The notes under the pieces: model-generated
Databases searched by the model: none
The model's input: only the letters and a program-made list of their open reading frames with translations
Told to the model about the DNA's origin: nothing
Shown here: piece after piece, positions 33,169-45,340 of the stretch
Numbering within the stretch: the stretch's first letter is position 1
Layout: each line of letters opens with the position of its first letter
Made by a program: the position numbers and the translations under genes
NCBI RefSeq assembly: GCF_010389155.1
Contig: NC_057761.1
Coordinates: 52,078,587-52,142,586 of the forward strand
Source: Erigeron canadensis
Lineage: Eukaryota > Streptophyta > Magnoliopsida > Asterales > Asteraceae
Direction of reading: 5' to 3'
DNA length: 64,000 nucleotides

Positions 33169-35375
33169 ATGACGACTGACGGCTGGGTGGAGGCGGCGGC
33201 GACAGATGACGTACTAGTGGCTGAGCTCTTGTTACGAATGAAACATTCTAATCCGACAATCACTCATCGAAAACCAACATCATCAAAGATTACTTCAGCT
33301 GTTGCTCCGATTCGGTGGGGTCACCGGAGGAGCCGATCAAAACCACCCACCGGAAAATATAAAGAACAAGGTGGCAGCCCCACCACACATCTTTCTTGGA
33401 GCGGCGGCGGTGGGTCTACTAGTGATGGTCTTTCAGATCTTGAATCCGCTCACAAATCTTTCAAGGTTTGTATCTATTCTTAATTTCTTATATATATATA
33501 TATGTATGTATATATTTCTGTATCTATCTTCCTCATCGGAAACCCATTCCGATGACCTTTTTTATTCAACATTTTTTCATCAACACTTGTTTAATTTTCC
33601 GATTTCATATGTGCCACGTCAGATTTTTCCGGGCATCTGTTTAAACATTGAATTTAGGTGTATCGTGTAATGAATATATATACATATAATTTCTGTATCT
33701 ATCTTCCTCATCCCTATTAAAAGATTTGATCTTTTTATTCAACATTCTTGTCTCGCCTTTTCTTTTGGGTTTTTCAATCAAATCATGGTTTTCCGATTTT
33801 GATCCGTGCCACGTCAGATTTTCCGAGTTAACACAGAACAAATTTTATAAGGTCTATCTTCAATTTACCTTATGCGGATTTTGACTTTTGTTTTTTTTTC
33901 TACGAGTAATATATAAAGAAAATAATAGTATGTTTTGTTCTGTTTTCTGTTGTCTTTATTAAATTTACAAAGAATATGGGTTTGTATTGGGAAGAGATGG
34001 CTCATAGTTTTACTTTCACCTTTTTCTTGTTTTCTGTGAGGTGATTTTGAAACTGTAAAAAAAAGGACAGGTTGGAGGTTGTTTTAGTTTTGTAACCTTT
34101 TTTTACTGACCAAAAACACATTCAAGATCCAAGATTATGAAAGTTTCTTTTACTAGATTTCAATTAATTATTTTGATGGACAATATTGCCCTTTTGTAAC
34201 TTGTTGGGGATACTAGGATAGTGTGTCTGGTATTGGGGTTGGGAAAGTAGCAGCTCTACACGCGGAGGGCAATTTTGTCTTTTTTATTCTTTTGTTGTTT
34301 TTGTCAATCTGGATCCTGTTCCGGATCGGGTCTCTTACATACGAGTATTTTTTAAGTTTAATTTATTTTTTTACATTTTATATATTTTATGATAATTATT
34401 TAAGGGAATAAATGATAATTACAAGTTTTAGGATGTGTTTTGGTGGATACATATCTTTTTGACTTTATTTTTTTTTGGGTGCTTTTTGATTGTGTGAAAA
34501 TGCAAATAAAACCAAAATTAAAATTAAATAAAGACCTTTTTAACAAAATGGTGTTGATAAAGTACTCGTAATATTTATGTAAGTTTCTAATGTATCTTTA
34601 TTTAATTTTCCAGCCAAATGAGGGTGCATCAACTTCTAGCTGCAATAAATCTCTTGAAAGAAAGGTTAGTCCTGTTTCTGTTACTTGACTATGTATTAGG
34701 TAATTTAATTCATCCACGGTACATATAACTTAATTATTGATATTGAACTAACATTATTTATTGACTACCCTTCTTTTTTTCCTTATGCAGTCTTTTTCTG
34801 AGCTTCAAAATGTAGAAAATTCATTACTGAAGACAAAAACACATATAAACAAGGTATGTTATATGCATCTTATATATAAAAACTGTTACAACCATAGATA
34901 CATTGTATACTTTCGATCGTTATTATTTTGAATATTGAATGTCGACTCTAACCGGATTCTCTAAATGACCAGGAATTAATGTCGATGCGTGTGACGATGA
35001 ATGAAGAAATGGCGTCAAGTCAGAATTTGAAGAGAGTCAAGGTATAAACCTAAACTGTTCATATTTTGATTACCATCTTGTATGTATAGTGTACTACCAT
35101 ATTTTGGATAGAGTAAAAAAAGTTCAAATAAAGGATGTGTAATTTACTTCATTGTTTTATTTTGCTATTATTAGATTAATTTAGATGAAAGTTCAAGAAA
35201 CAGAAAGGGGAAGATGGTTGTGGACGAACAACAGATGGAACTACAGTCTCTGGATAACAAATCTCTTCAGATTTCATGTAGAGTAGAAGCAGAAAGGGAG
35301 GGTTCACAAAGAGGTTTTCTTTTGCCGGATTTAAACATGGCGTTGAGCGAGGATGATTTAATGATGATGAGCTGA
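33169..35375 (+). CDS. Plant-specific coiled-coil protein with C-terminal PDLN motif, five exons, 226 aa
   Basis: Exons 33169-33465, 34614-34664, 34791-34853, 34973-35041 and 35175-35375 all join in phase 0 with GT-AG introns (donors GTTTGT, GTTAGT, GTATGT, GTATAA). Exon 1 (residues 1-99) has an acidic DGWVEAAATDDVLVAELLLR start, then PIRWGHRRSRSKPP and THLSWSGGGGSTSDG. Exons 2-5 form a probable coiled coil (SELQNVENSLLKTKTHINKE). The end is FLLPDLNMALSEDDLMMMS, where PDLN resembles DLN-type EAR repression motifs. The pattern matches an uncharacterised plant family I recall from Arabidopsis. A nuclear role or TOPLESS recruitment is inference only. No catalytic domain is seen. Confidence 0.85.
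33512..33830 (+). repeat. Tandem duplication inside intron 1
   Basis: Two imperfect copies (about 33512-33640 and 33688-33830) share TTCTGTATCTATCTTCCTCATC, TTTTTATTCAACATT, and GTGCCACGTCAG followed by ATTTT-CCG (33611 and 33807). The shared CCACGTCAG has the ACGT core of bZIP sites. It raises the length of intron 1 to 1148 nt. Confidence 0.6.
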
Positions 35376-35935
35376 GGTCGAAAAATAAAAGATTAGGAAA
35401 GATTTCTAATGTTTCTTGATCTTCACTTGGTATATTATATATTTATTGACATTGTATATATACCTGTCCACAAGGACAAGGAATGCCAGTGGGGAGGAGA
35501 AGGTTCTTTAGTGTAGTTTAATGTAGGTTTTGGTATAAGATCAGATGATAAAAATGTAAAGAATTTTGGTAACCCTTTGCAGGTTTTGATTTGCAATTCT
35601 AAAATTTATTAGATTTATTGATTGATACAGAGTTTCTGAGTATGTTTACCTGTTTAAGTCCTCGTTTTCTCTATCCAGTCATGAGCTATAAGCCTACAAG
35701 TCGTTCTCCCGTTGAAGCACTTTTACGTATGGATGAGCATTTCTTATGCAGCTCGGTCGGTAATCACCCAACTTGCAAAACAGTTCCTGTGGATTCATTC
35801 ACACAAACAACCTGCATAACATATATAAGTAGTAACATCGATGCGCCAAATTGACTACTTGCTCCGGTAACAAACTCCTAATCAACAAGTATTGCTACCC
35901 TTGGCTTTTATGGTGAATAGTCTGACGTTGTGACA
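35376..35935. other. 3' UTR and downstream spacer of the five-exon gene
   Basis: AT-rich sequence following the stop. TATATTATATATTTATTG (about 35430) could serve as a polyadenylation region. The frame at 35618-35854 has no recognised domain and is not called. Confidence 0.4.
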
Positions 35936-37081
35936 TCTACCAACATACTAAAACATAATTGTAGAGTTTTTATATGACATGTGACACAATCTTAAAACGA
36001 CACATATCCTTTTTTAAAGTATATCAAACTCTATTATATCAAAATCTTTTTTTTTTATGATAATTAATCATTATTTATTTAGTTTCCATAATCCATTAGA
36101 AATCTAAACCTAAATATAAATATACTCATTCCGTTTCTTTTTTGTTCCATGTCGTCAAAACAAAGCAGAAGTTTGTTTTGTTCTTTTATCCCTATTTCCA
36201 TCTTTACAAAGAAACTAAAACAATACTATTAGTCAATCAAGAATTGAAAGGAAAAGTTGATTTTAGTTACTTCCATTCGAGCAAAGAATAACAGAAGTCA
36301 AGCTTCAATTCAACTTTCTAAAATAATTTTATTGTCAATAAAACTCTCTAATATTGTCATCATTAACAAATTGTCTCTTTTTTTTTTCTTAATTATTCAA
36401 CTCCTAATACTTATATTAATTATCTTTTATTATACTAAATCACAGTTGTTCTAATAACTTATTGACCAATCATGGCTCTCGATTTCTTAATGTTGACTTT
36501 TGTTTTCAATTTTGACTTTAATTTACACTTTTTTGTTTTCCATCACAAATTTATACTTTTTACCCAATAATTTTAATATAATAAATAAATAATAATAGCT
36601 TATATATCCAATAGAATAATAGCTAATATTTATCCAATAAAATAATAACTAATATATATCCAATAATATGATCTATCATATATATAAATTTTACGATTTC
36701 TTAATGTTAACTTTTGTTTTCAATTTTGACTTTAATTTACACTTTTTTGTTTTCCATCACAAATTTACACTTTTTACCCAATAATTTGAATATAATAAAT
36801 AAATAATAATAGCTTATATATATCCAATAAAATAATAGCTAATATCTATTCAATAAAATAATAACTAATATATATCGTTCTATCATATGTAAAAAAATAA
36901 ATTAAATTTATTGTAAATATATTAAGATTTTAGTAGTGGTTGTATTTGAATTGAACACTCAGTATTTACTTCTATCTTTAACTTTTACTTTATAAGTTTT
37001 TACGAGTTACATGTATTAATATTTAATATTAATAATGTCGTAAGTCTCGTGTCCAGTGTTGGACACGGGTCTAAAATCTAG
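35936..37081 (+). mobile_element. Helitron with perfect terminal hairpin
   Basis: The 3' end is a 20-nt hairpin CGTGTCCAGTGTTGGACACG (37048-37067; 8-bp stem, GTGT loop), then ten bases, CTAG (37078-37081) and a host T. The best 5' end is A|TCTACCAACATACTAAAAC at 35936. The interior is non-coding and contains a tandem duplication of about 210 bp (36480-36690, 36691-36893). The 3' end is strong; the 5' end is tentative. Confidence 0.65.
36480..36893 (+). repeat. Two tandem ~205-bp units inside the Helitron
   Basis: Both units run CGATTTCTTAATGTT(G/A)AC, TTTTCAATTTTGACTTTAAT, TTTTTACCCAATAATTT and AATAATAGCTTATATA. They are nearly identical by eye, so the duplication is recent relative to the element. 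Confidence 0.75.
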
Positions 37082-38138
37082 TAATAAGCTATTAACATGA
37101 AAACTTTATAAATGTGAGTCCCTCGATAGCTATAGATCGCTCTCGAGATCGTCTATGATTATGTCGTGAGTGCGGAATCCTCACGAGATAACTAGTTTGA
37201 TTAGTAAATAGGTATATCGCTAATTATCAAATAAATAATCAGCCGTATAGTACTATCTTCGTTTCTATAAGCTATAGAACGAACTTAGTTCACTGGAGTA
37301 CTTGTATGTCGAACGTCTATGTCCCTATATATCAGGGTATTCGTTCGTATATATATGTTTCAGGTCGAACTGGGCTTGCTGGGCTTTGTTCTTACGAATT
37401 TAGCTGCCAGCCCATGTAACGAAGTTAATCTTCGTTTGTACCAAACGAAGTTTATCTTCGTTTGCTTCTAACGAAGATATATCTTATCTTCGTTAGATGT
37501 AATGCTTAGTTATATTCCTAAGTGTTTCATCTTAAGGAATCCTAACACATATTATGTTTGTACTTGTATATCACACAACAAACATCATACACACACACAT
37601 ATATATATATATAACTCCAAAACATAAAGTTCATAATCTATCAATTACATATATAGATACGACATAAATTAACATAATATCTCAATCTAAACGACATATC
37701 AAATCTAAGTTGCTGTTGTCACATCAACGTGCATCAACAATAAATTTGAGTTTATGATCCGAAGTCACAAAGCTATTTGCCATCATCCAGATCCACTATG
37801 TTTACAAGTTCTGATTTTTTATTTTAAAACTTTAAGGTAAATTTAAAATTCTAATTAAAGATATATTATATTTATCATTACTGTGTTTATTATAAGTTAG
37901 CTTCGATCATCGATTTACTTTAACCACAATTTATTTCAACCTCACAAATCATGTATGAGGTATATTCGTTTTTTTTATGATACAATTTATATAGCTACCG
38001 TACATCATACGGGTATTAGGACTAGTAAATAATATACCAATGTTTCATAACAGAATAAGGTTTGTATAAAAATGAGGCCAAATCCCTTGCAAGACACTTT
38101 CACACTCTTTGGTTAATTGCTCCATTGATCTCATGGTA
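37082..38138. other. Spacer with LTR-like and hairpin-rich sequence
   Basis: About 37090-37570 has LTR-like composition (a GTGCGGAATCCTCACGAG segment). Three consecutive AACGAAG...CTTCGTT stem-loops lie at about 37419-37437, 37445-37463 and 37470-37494. No paired LTR, target duplication or gene was found. The rest is AT-rich. Confidence 0.4.
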
Positions 38139-38146
38139 AGGGAAAA

Positions 38147-38814
38147 TAGGGGTGAGTATGGATCGGTTTGGTTCGGTTTTTGGCTAAAACCGAAAGCATA
38201 ACCGATCCATTCGGTTTTTAGAAAACCCAATCCATTGGATTCGGTTTTTGTTTGGTTCGGTTTGTCGGTTTTTTGGTTCAGTTTGGATCGGTTTCGGTTT
38301 TTGTTCGGTTTTTATTATAATTTTTTTTATAATTTTTTGTTTATTATGTTATAAATTTAATTTTCAGTTGTTAACAAAAAAAATTATGATATAGAAATTA
38401 AAATATAAAGATGTTTTTTATCGACTAATTATATTTTTTAGGTGTTAAAATTGATATAACTTTTATAAAACGAATTGACTTTCTTGTACGTTTTCATCTA
38501 AAACATACAGTTTATATAGATTTGTATACTAAAAAGACAAAAAGTTTAAATATATTAACATATTTACAAATTATAAGTAATAAGTATAAATGTAATATGA
38601 TATAAATATTAAATAATTAATATATAATTGATTCGGTTCGGTTCGGTTTTTGATCGGTTTTTTGGCATATGAAACCGAAACCCGAACCGATCCGTTTGGT
38701 TTTTAGAAAACAAAACCAAACCAATGGATTTCGTTCGGTTTTCGGTTTTTTCAGTTCGGTTTTGTCGGGTTTTTTTGGTTTTTGGTTTTCCGGTTCAGTT
38801 TTTGCTCACCCCTA
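38147..38814. mobile_element. Non-autonomous hAT element, 8-bp TSD AGGGAAAA
   Basis: The ends TAGGGGTGAG and CTCACCCCTA are perfect inverts, flanked by AGGGAAAA at 38139-38146 and 38815-38822. Subterminal regions are dense in GGTTCGGTTTT and ACCGAACC repeats. 668 bp, no transposase. The truncated copy at 29441 is a relative. This is a different hAT family from the CAGTGGCG elements. Confidence 0.88.
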
Positions 38815-38822
38815 AGGGAAAA

Positions 38823-40208
38823 CATCACTGTCTTATTCCCAATCATTCACTTGCTGCTTTTTTCCCAATACTAACGTAACAATTTAACACAGGGCGAGGT
38901 TGATTAAATTTAACAAAGTTATTTTCAAATTTGATTACCCATTCTATTTATGGGGAAAGGTTAAGTAGAACATACTTAGGGGGGAATTATGTAAAATTTA
39001 GGGGGATTGTGTAAAATTCAAGGGGGTCTTGTACGTTTATCATATTCAAAAGTTTAATTTGTAAACTTTTTTTAACATGGTAGTATTTAAGATGGGTAAA
39101 GCGATGCAATACGGATTATTTTTCCTTCTATTTATATAAAAAAAAAACCAAAAAAAAAATTAAAAAAAAGGTGAGTACTGAGTACTCCAAAGTTCCAAAT
39201 GACAAAAATGATAAAGGCTGGAAGCCTCGGAGTCTGGGAACTGATACAATGAAGTTTCCGGCCCAACCTTTAGGTTTTGGTATTAGAAAGCGTCTTCAAC
39301 GGGCCTATATTATCTTGTGGACCAAATACACTGGTCCTGTACTCTTGTTATTAATTTTGGACGTCTCTTCGAGCCCATGAAATAGTAAACATTAAACTCA
39401 TGAAGTGATTACTTTTTCTTTTATTATTATTATTTTTTACTATTTTTTATTTTTTAAAACAACGTGTTAGTTGGTTAGTGTTTTGAACCCCCTAAATGAA
39501 ACGACGACGTTTTGACATCTAATTTTAGAGATTTTTAATCTCGAGAAAGACCAAAAAGAGCTAGATCTATGTCTCCTTTAAGATCTTCATACACAGCGTT
39601 TCAGCTTTTCAATGCTTGAAATAGGAAGAAACTCAACGGAAATCATAAAATCAAGCTGAATTAGCTTCAAAGGAAAATGACAAGCAGAAATACCTTGCCG
39701 GAACCGGTTCTGAAACGAAACCATGTTATTTTTTGGGGGAAATGACACGGCTGATAAAAAATATATAATAAATAAATAAAAAATAATGTCATGTCATTAA
39801 AAACATGTCAAGTAATTAAAAAAATGTCCACATCATGTACATGTGTCAAATGTTACGATTTTCGGGAATGAATGAAAGTTCATTGCTAAAAAGTAAAACT
39901 TTTAAAGGTCACTGCTATTTTCGTGAATTGGTCGAAAGATGCTTTCTATTTTCTGCGGTTATCCCTTTATTATCCTATTAAATTTGTACTCGTGTCAAGC
40001 ACAAAAGTTCTCTATTTTTAGTCAGTTTTAGATACAAATTAGTGCTAAGACCCATGCACGATACACGGTTTGATTTAATTTAATTTATTTAACTTATATT
40101 TGCTTTCTATTGTATCTTTTAAAACATTGTATAAAATTTTTAAAGACATATTTGATAGATTACTTACATAAATAAAAATAGTTAATAAAAGGAACAAATT
40201 TATATCCA
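38823..40208. other. Intergenic, no gene called
   Basis: The 69-codon frame at 39171-39380 has higher GC than its surroundings but no recognisable motif. The remainder is AT-rich with poly-A patches near 39139-39170. Confidence 0.35.
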
Positions 40209-40492
40209 CTAGACAGATGTCTGCGTGATGCGGCAGTGCTGATGGTAGCAACAAAGGTGTGGCGACGGCAATGTGTGTCGGTGACGATGGTGGTGGCGTG
40301 GTGGTGAATGTAAATTAATTGATGTAAGAGGGGTTAATATAATTATTTAAGAGTTAGGGAATTTATGTTGTAATATATTTCATTAAGGGTATTATAGGTA
40401 TATAAGTGAAATTGTTTAAATTAGTGAATAAAGAAAAGAGATAACATGATCATTTCAAAATCTTAATTACTTATTTAGGAATGATAGATAGA
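40209..40492 (-). mobile_element. Small Helitron
   Basis: The minus-strand 3' end has CTGCCGCATCACGCAG, ACATCTGT, CTAG and T. The 5' end is A|TCTATCTATC at 40492. Order and text (GATGGTGGTGGC, ATTTCATTAA, ATTTAAGAGTTA) parallel the element at 9244-9580. It is non-coding. Confidence 0.55.
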
Positions 40493-40919
40493 TATCGACT
40501 TATTTTGCAAGGAAGTAAATAATATCCTATTCACTTATTCAAAAGTAGCAAAGTCAAGTTTAAATAATTAGCACAAGATAATCAAAAAAGTATGTGTACA
40601 TTGTAATAAAAATAATCACAAAATAAGCAAGAAGGTTCGTGAAAGTTTTTTAATCTATAATAATTGAAGTGTTAACATAAAAGTTTTAACTTTTTTATTT
40701 TAATAACTCCACAAGTCACCAAAGTAAATAACAGAATAGCAAATGCATTAAACCGTAACTAAACTAAAGATTAATAACTTAATAATAAACTGAGTTTTGT
40801 TAGGAGCTGTGCTTAAGACGGGTAAGCTTTTGATATATTAATGAAAAAGCCGTAAATACATTCGAATGAGATCTTTTTGTGCTAACAAATAAATGACCCA
40901 ACATCTATCTATATCTATA

Positions 40920-41316
40920 TCTATATTATATTATAAAGCAGATCTCCCACGTTTACATTTTAATTTTTAACATTTCTTTCCCAAAATGTCCATATATCAA
41001 TTCTATATTTACCTAACACCATTTCTATCTTCTCAAATCTCAACCAATTATTTTTTTTTCTCTCTTCTCCATAAATCATTTCTTCCTCCAATTCATTCAA
41101 AAATTTTTATCTCAAAAAGCGTACATCGATAAATTATAAAAATTATATGGGTGTTCTTAAAATTTAATGCTCTTTCATTAGAGATGTCATTCGATATGCT
41201 TTCGACGAATTTTTAAATCCGAGGACGGAGCCCGTACGGTTGAGGCATTTGACTATCACACTCTATGACCTATCACCCCCACCATCTCACCGCCTTAACG
41301 CGCGGATACTTGCTCT
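40920..41316 (+). mobile_element. Probable short Helitron with degraded 3' end
   Basis: The 5' end A|TCTATATTATATTATAAAGCAG and following CTCCCACGTTTACATTTT are typical of plant non-autonomous Helitrons. The 3' end shows a CCGC/GCGG hairpin (41290-41305), but CTAG has become CTCT. It is non-coding. Confidence 0.45.
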
Positions 41317-42080
41317 CTTAAATTCAAAATATCACACATAAATTAACAATTGTATCCTCATAAAAAGAGTAATCTAAGAACCCAACTTGTAATTGCAATA
41401 TTCAGCCAAATGAAAAACCTCATCACATGCTCTATCAACCATAAGAAATCGAATTAAACAAAAGTGAAACTCTTTTAATTTGAGAGAAAATCTGGAACAT
41501 GTATTTGGTGAAAAAAATTGTTAATTGTTACATATATAATATAATATAATAAAATAATATATAATAACTTAAATAATTTAAGAAAAATGCCTTATATTGG
41601 ACAATCAAGTTAGAGATATGCATAAGATCAATTTTAAAATAGTTTAATCAATTGTTATAAGGAAAGTGATAATTACTAAACCATTAAGATTTGGAACATT
41701 GCTTAATTATACGTTTAGTCACTAAAAATAGGATTGTATATTTGTTAGTATAGTATAAATTAAAAGACACGTGTTGTTTTAAAATTGTGCCATGTGTCGA
41801 GTAATAAATACTTTAATCTGTTTTAGTTTATTGGTAGATTAATAATAGGGCTTTTAGTTTAAAAAGTACCTCAACTTGTCACATTTTACTTTATTGACGA
41901 TCGAACAAAAAAAAGTCTTATCTTGGGGGGAAAACCGGCTAAACCAACTATATTGAGATTTGACCGGCTAATAGATGATGTGGAGCCGGTTTTATATTGA
42001 TTTTGCTTACTCACAAGCCTAGTTGGCATCCTAAGTGTATATATATAATAAAATAAAATATTTATATATACATATACATA

Positions 42081-43641
42081 TCTATATAATTATTAAAACA
42101 GTAGTTAACCGAGCAAATCCAAGCACTCTTCTAAACTAAAGCTATGTTAAAATATTGACACATAGGATTTATCCTATGTGACATCTTCATACTTTTTCAT
42201 AATATTTTATCTTATATTTATATAAAACAAATAAATATAAATAAAAATAAATATAAAATATAGAAAATATATATATAAAAAAGTGAAAATAAACTTTTAA
42301 GCAAACTTATTAATTAAGTATTCTTTAACCAAATTTGGAATCGTTATATTTTCATTGGAATTATATTTTACGTATTTTAGTTTATTATTTATGACTTTTT
42401 GATATTCACCAAAATTTGGTTTCAACTTTAATATGATTATATCTAATCCATACATTACACATTTAGATTCATTAAGATATATTTTTCACTAACAAGTTTG
42501 ACTATTTATTAAAAAAAATTAAAAGTCTGCAATATTGGTCGATATTTAGATAACTTTTTATTGTTCTTTTTACAATTTTATATTAGATTTCAAACCTTAT
42601 TTCGAATGATAATTTTCTTTTTCAAAGTTTCATCTCTTTTTATATGATTGGGGTAAAATCTCAAGAGTCAAAAAGCAAGTTTTTGTGCCGAGTCAAAAAA
42701 CGAGTTGACAAGTAGCAAATATTTTTTTCCATTCTAATTTAATTTTGTATTATCGTTTATTTGCAAAATTTCTTTGTGTCTAGACTTTACAATTATTCAA
42801 TTATGCAGGTATCGATATTTTTGATGATGGTATAGAATGTGAAGGATAATGTATATCCTTTATACTGACATACATGGAACTTGGGAAGATATTTGACATT
42901 GTTTTCTTGGGAAGATATTTGACATTGTTTTCTTTGACAACTATTATTTAATTAAATTATAAAGTTATAAAGAAATTAACACAATAATTTTTCGCTTTTA
43001 TGTTGTTTATAGAATTGAGAAATGATAAAGTTACAAACAACATTTACAAACTTAGGTGACATTTGTTTTGGACTTAATACACACAGTCATGACTAAATCA
43101 AAGATACCTAATTCATTAAGTCATTAGATGTGTTTGTTTTTTGACTTAACAAAAAAAAAAAAATTGTATTGACTTAATCCATACAGACGTTATATATCCA
43201 TTCAGTCATTTATCAATCCAGTCACTTAATGGTTAATAATTTATTAATTTAAAGACTTTTATTTAAATTACCAAAAAAAGTTTCGAGACACATTTATTCT
43301 TCATGTACATTAAACATGGTTTAAAATACGAGAATACAATACCTTAATTAACTTTTAAGTTCAATGAAAAGATTTAAAAATAAATTCAATATAAATTTGA
43401 AGATTAACAAAAAAAACAAGTTACTATAGATTTATTTTAACTATACAAAATGTATACAATCTTAAAAATAAAAAATCTTTAAATATTAATTTAAAGTTTC
43501 GTTAGAACCAAATATAGATACCAAGAATTCAAACATTGTTTTTTATTATTATTTATATATTTACGAAATACACAATATTGGTCAAAATTTTGTTGAATGA
43601 TCGTTTTAAACAGCCGCACATCGTGCGGATAAAAAAACTAG
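42081..43641 (+). mobile_element. Helitron, 1.56 kb
   Basis: The 5' end is A|TCTATATAATTATTAAAAC. The 3' end is hairpin CCGCACATCGTGCGG (43614-43628), then ATAAAAAAA, CTAG (43638-43641) and T. Sequence near 42140-42200 (CTATGTTAAAA, CATAGGATTTATCCTATGTG) matches the subterminal part of the Helitrons at 1346 and 5881. No Rep/helicase. Confidence 0.75.
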
Positions 43642-43956
43642 TTATATTGTATAAAGATAAATATAAACAAGTTGCTTTTCAATCAGGACCATCCCTACCC
43701 ATTCTAATTACTCTTTCAAATTCAGTACATACACAAGATTCTCAAATAATTAAGTAAATTAGCAACACCTTTTCAATGTGAAATTCTTTGTCAGTATCCC
43801 TATCAATGACCGCCACCAACCTTGTCGGTATTCCTATCAATTACCGCCACCAAGCTTTTCAATCAACACATGCAAACCAATTTTATCCGAATTTATCGAG
43901 TTGTGTGGAGTTACCGAGTCACCATAGAGACCACTGTATTCATATCGAGTTTGATG

Positions 43957-45340
43957 CAGTGGCGGACCCAGGATCCTAAAGGACACATAGCTCAATTTTT
44001 CAAGGGATGACAGGCAAACCCGATATCTGAAAATTTTGGGCCGGGTCAAGGCAAGCGTATTGGGTCATGGGTCGGGTTTCGGGGCAATTATCAGAGACCT
44101 TTTGGGGTTCGGGGCAGAGACCGGCATATGCCTAAATTGATTAGCTATTTTTCAATTAATGATAAATGGGTACATAAACAACTAAAAGCAAATGCTATTT
44201 TTATGGAGTAAAACAAACTACTAAAACATGTGCGAAACTAAAGTCACGTCCTCTATTTCTTTAACCAATGACGAATCTAGCTAAATCATCCACATTAATA
44301 AAACTTTGAATGATACAAAATTTAGCTATGTTTTGGAATAAATTTAGACTCGTTACACGTTATACAATTTCTATTCATTTTCATAATACCAACAAATGTT
44401 TAAAAATCATTAATAATAATTACACATAATTGTACACGACACTAAATGTGTTGGTATCTTGTCTCGTATAAAAGACTTAATTAAATAGAAGATTTGCATA
44501 AAGTAAGAATGAAATATACAAAATATATACCTTGTTTTCAATTTGTTTTATGACTTGAATACAAAATAGAGTTGTCTTTTGTAACACCCGTAATTTAAAA
44601 AGGTGAAGAATATAATAATAATAATTTATTTATATGTTTACATAAAAAATAAATAAGTTATTTATGTATATGTTATTTGTATTTATAAATTAATAAATTA
44701 ATTAACCAAATAGATATGTATATGTATATGTATACTTAATAAACAATTAAGAAGGATAAGTATGATAAAAAAGTTTGTATGTGGCATGCAAGGAAAGGTG
44801 ACAACTAAAACTTAGTTAGCTCCACAATTATAGATAATTCATCAATTCATCCTAATCTCCATTTTCTCGAATCCTTTAAGATTTTAGTTACTCTATTTAA
44901 AAGTCCATAACCTTATTCCTAACCGAGATATCAACACTCACAAGTGATTCCAATACTAACAATATAGTTTAATAATGAGAATAAAATAGTAAAATCTTGA
45001 TGATGTGATTGGAGTTCGGGAGAAAGGAAGCGAAAGTTGGACAATCTATGTGAAGCTATTAAACTCCAAATTTTCATCCAAGGTAAATTCTGATTGAATT
45101 TTTTCTTTCTTTCTTTTTTTCTTTAATGATTATAATTAAATAAGTGGGTAACTATTTCCACTTTCTTTTCCTAAATAACATGTAAAAGTATAATTGTTTT
45201 CTTATAAGACCGGTATCCCATTTCTTTTGGACCCGTAGCACCAATAGATAACATAAAAAAATTTAAAAAATGTTACACTTCACGGATGAAACAGACCCGT
45301 ATCCCCGGCTACCCCTCGGGTGTATGTCGGTCCGCCCCTG
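43957..45340. mobile_element. hAT element, 8-bp TSD GTTTGATG
   Basis: The left end is CAGTGGCGGACCCAGG and the right end, reverse-complemented, CAGGGGCGGACCGACA. Perfect GTTTGATG copies flank it at 43949-43956 and 45341-45348. 1384 bp with no clear transposase frame. Same family of ends as the elements at 6172 and 15076; the longest of the three. Confidence 0.88.

Noticed and set aside
39171..39380. 69-codon frame with moderate GC
   Set aside because: No similarity I can recognise and no gene signals; could be a fragment of something, but unsupported.
43080..43260. Possible MITE with GACTTAA repeats
   Set aside because: Repeated GACTTAA/CATTAAGTC words are present, but I could not define matching ends or a target duplication.
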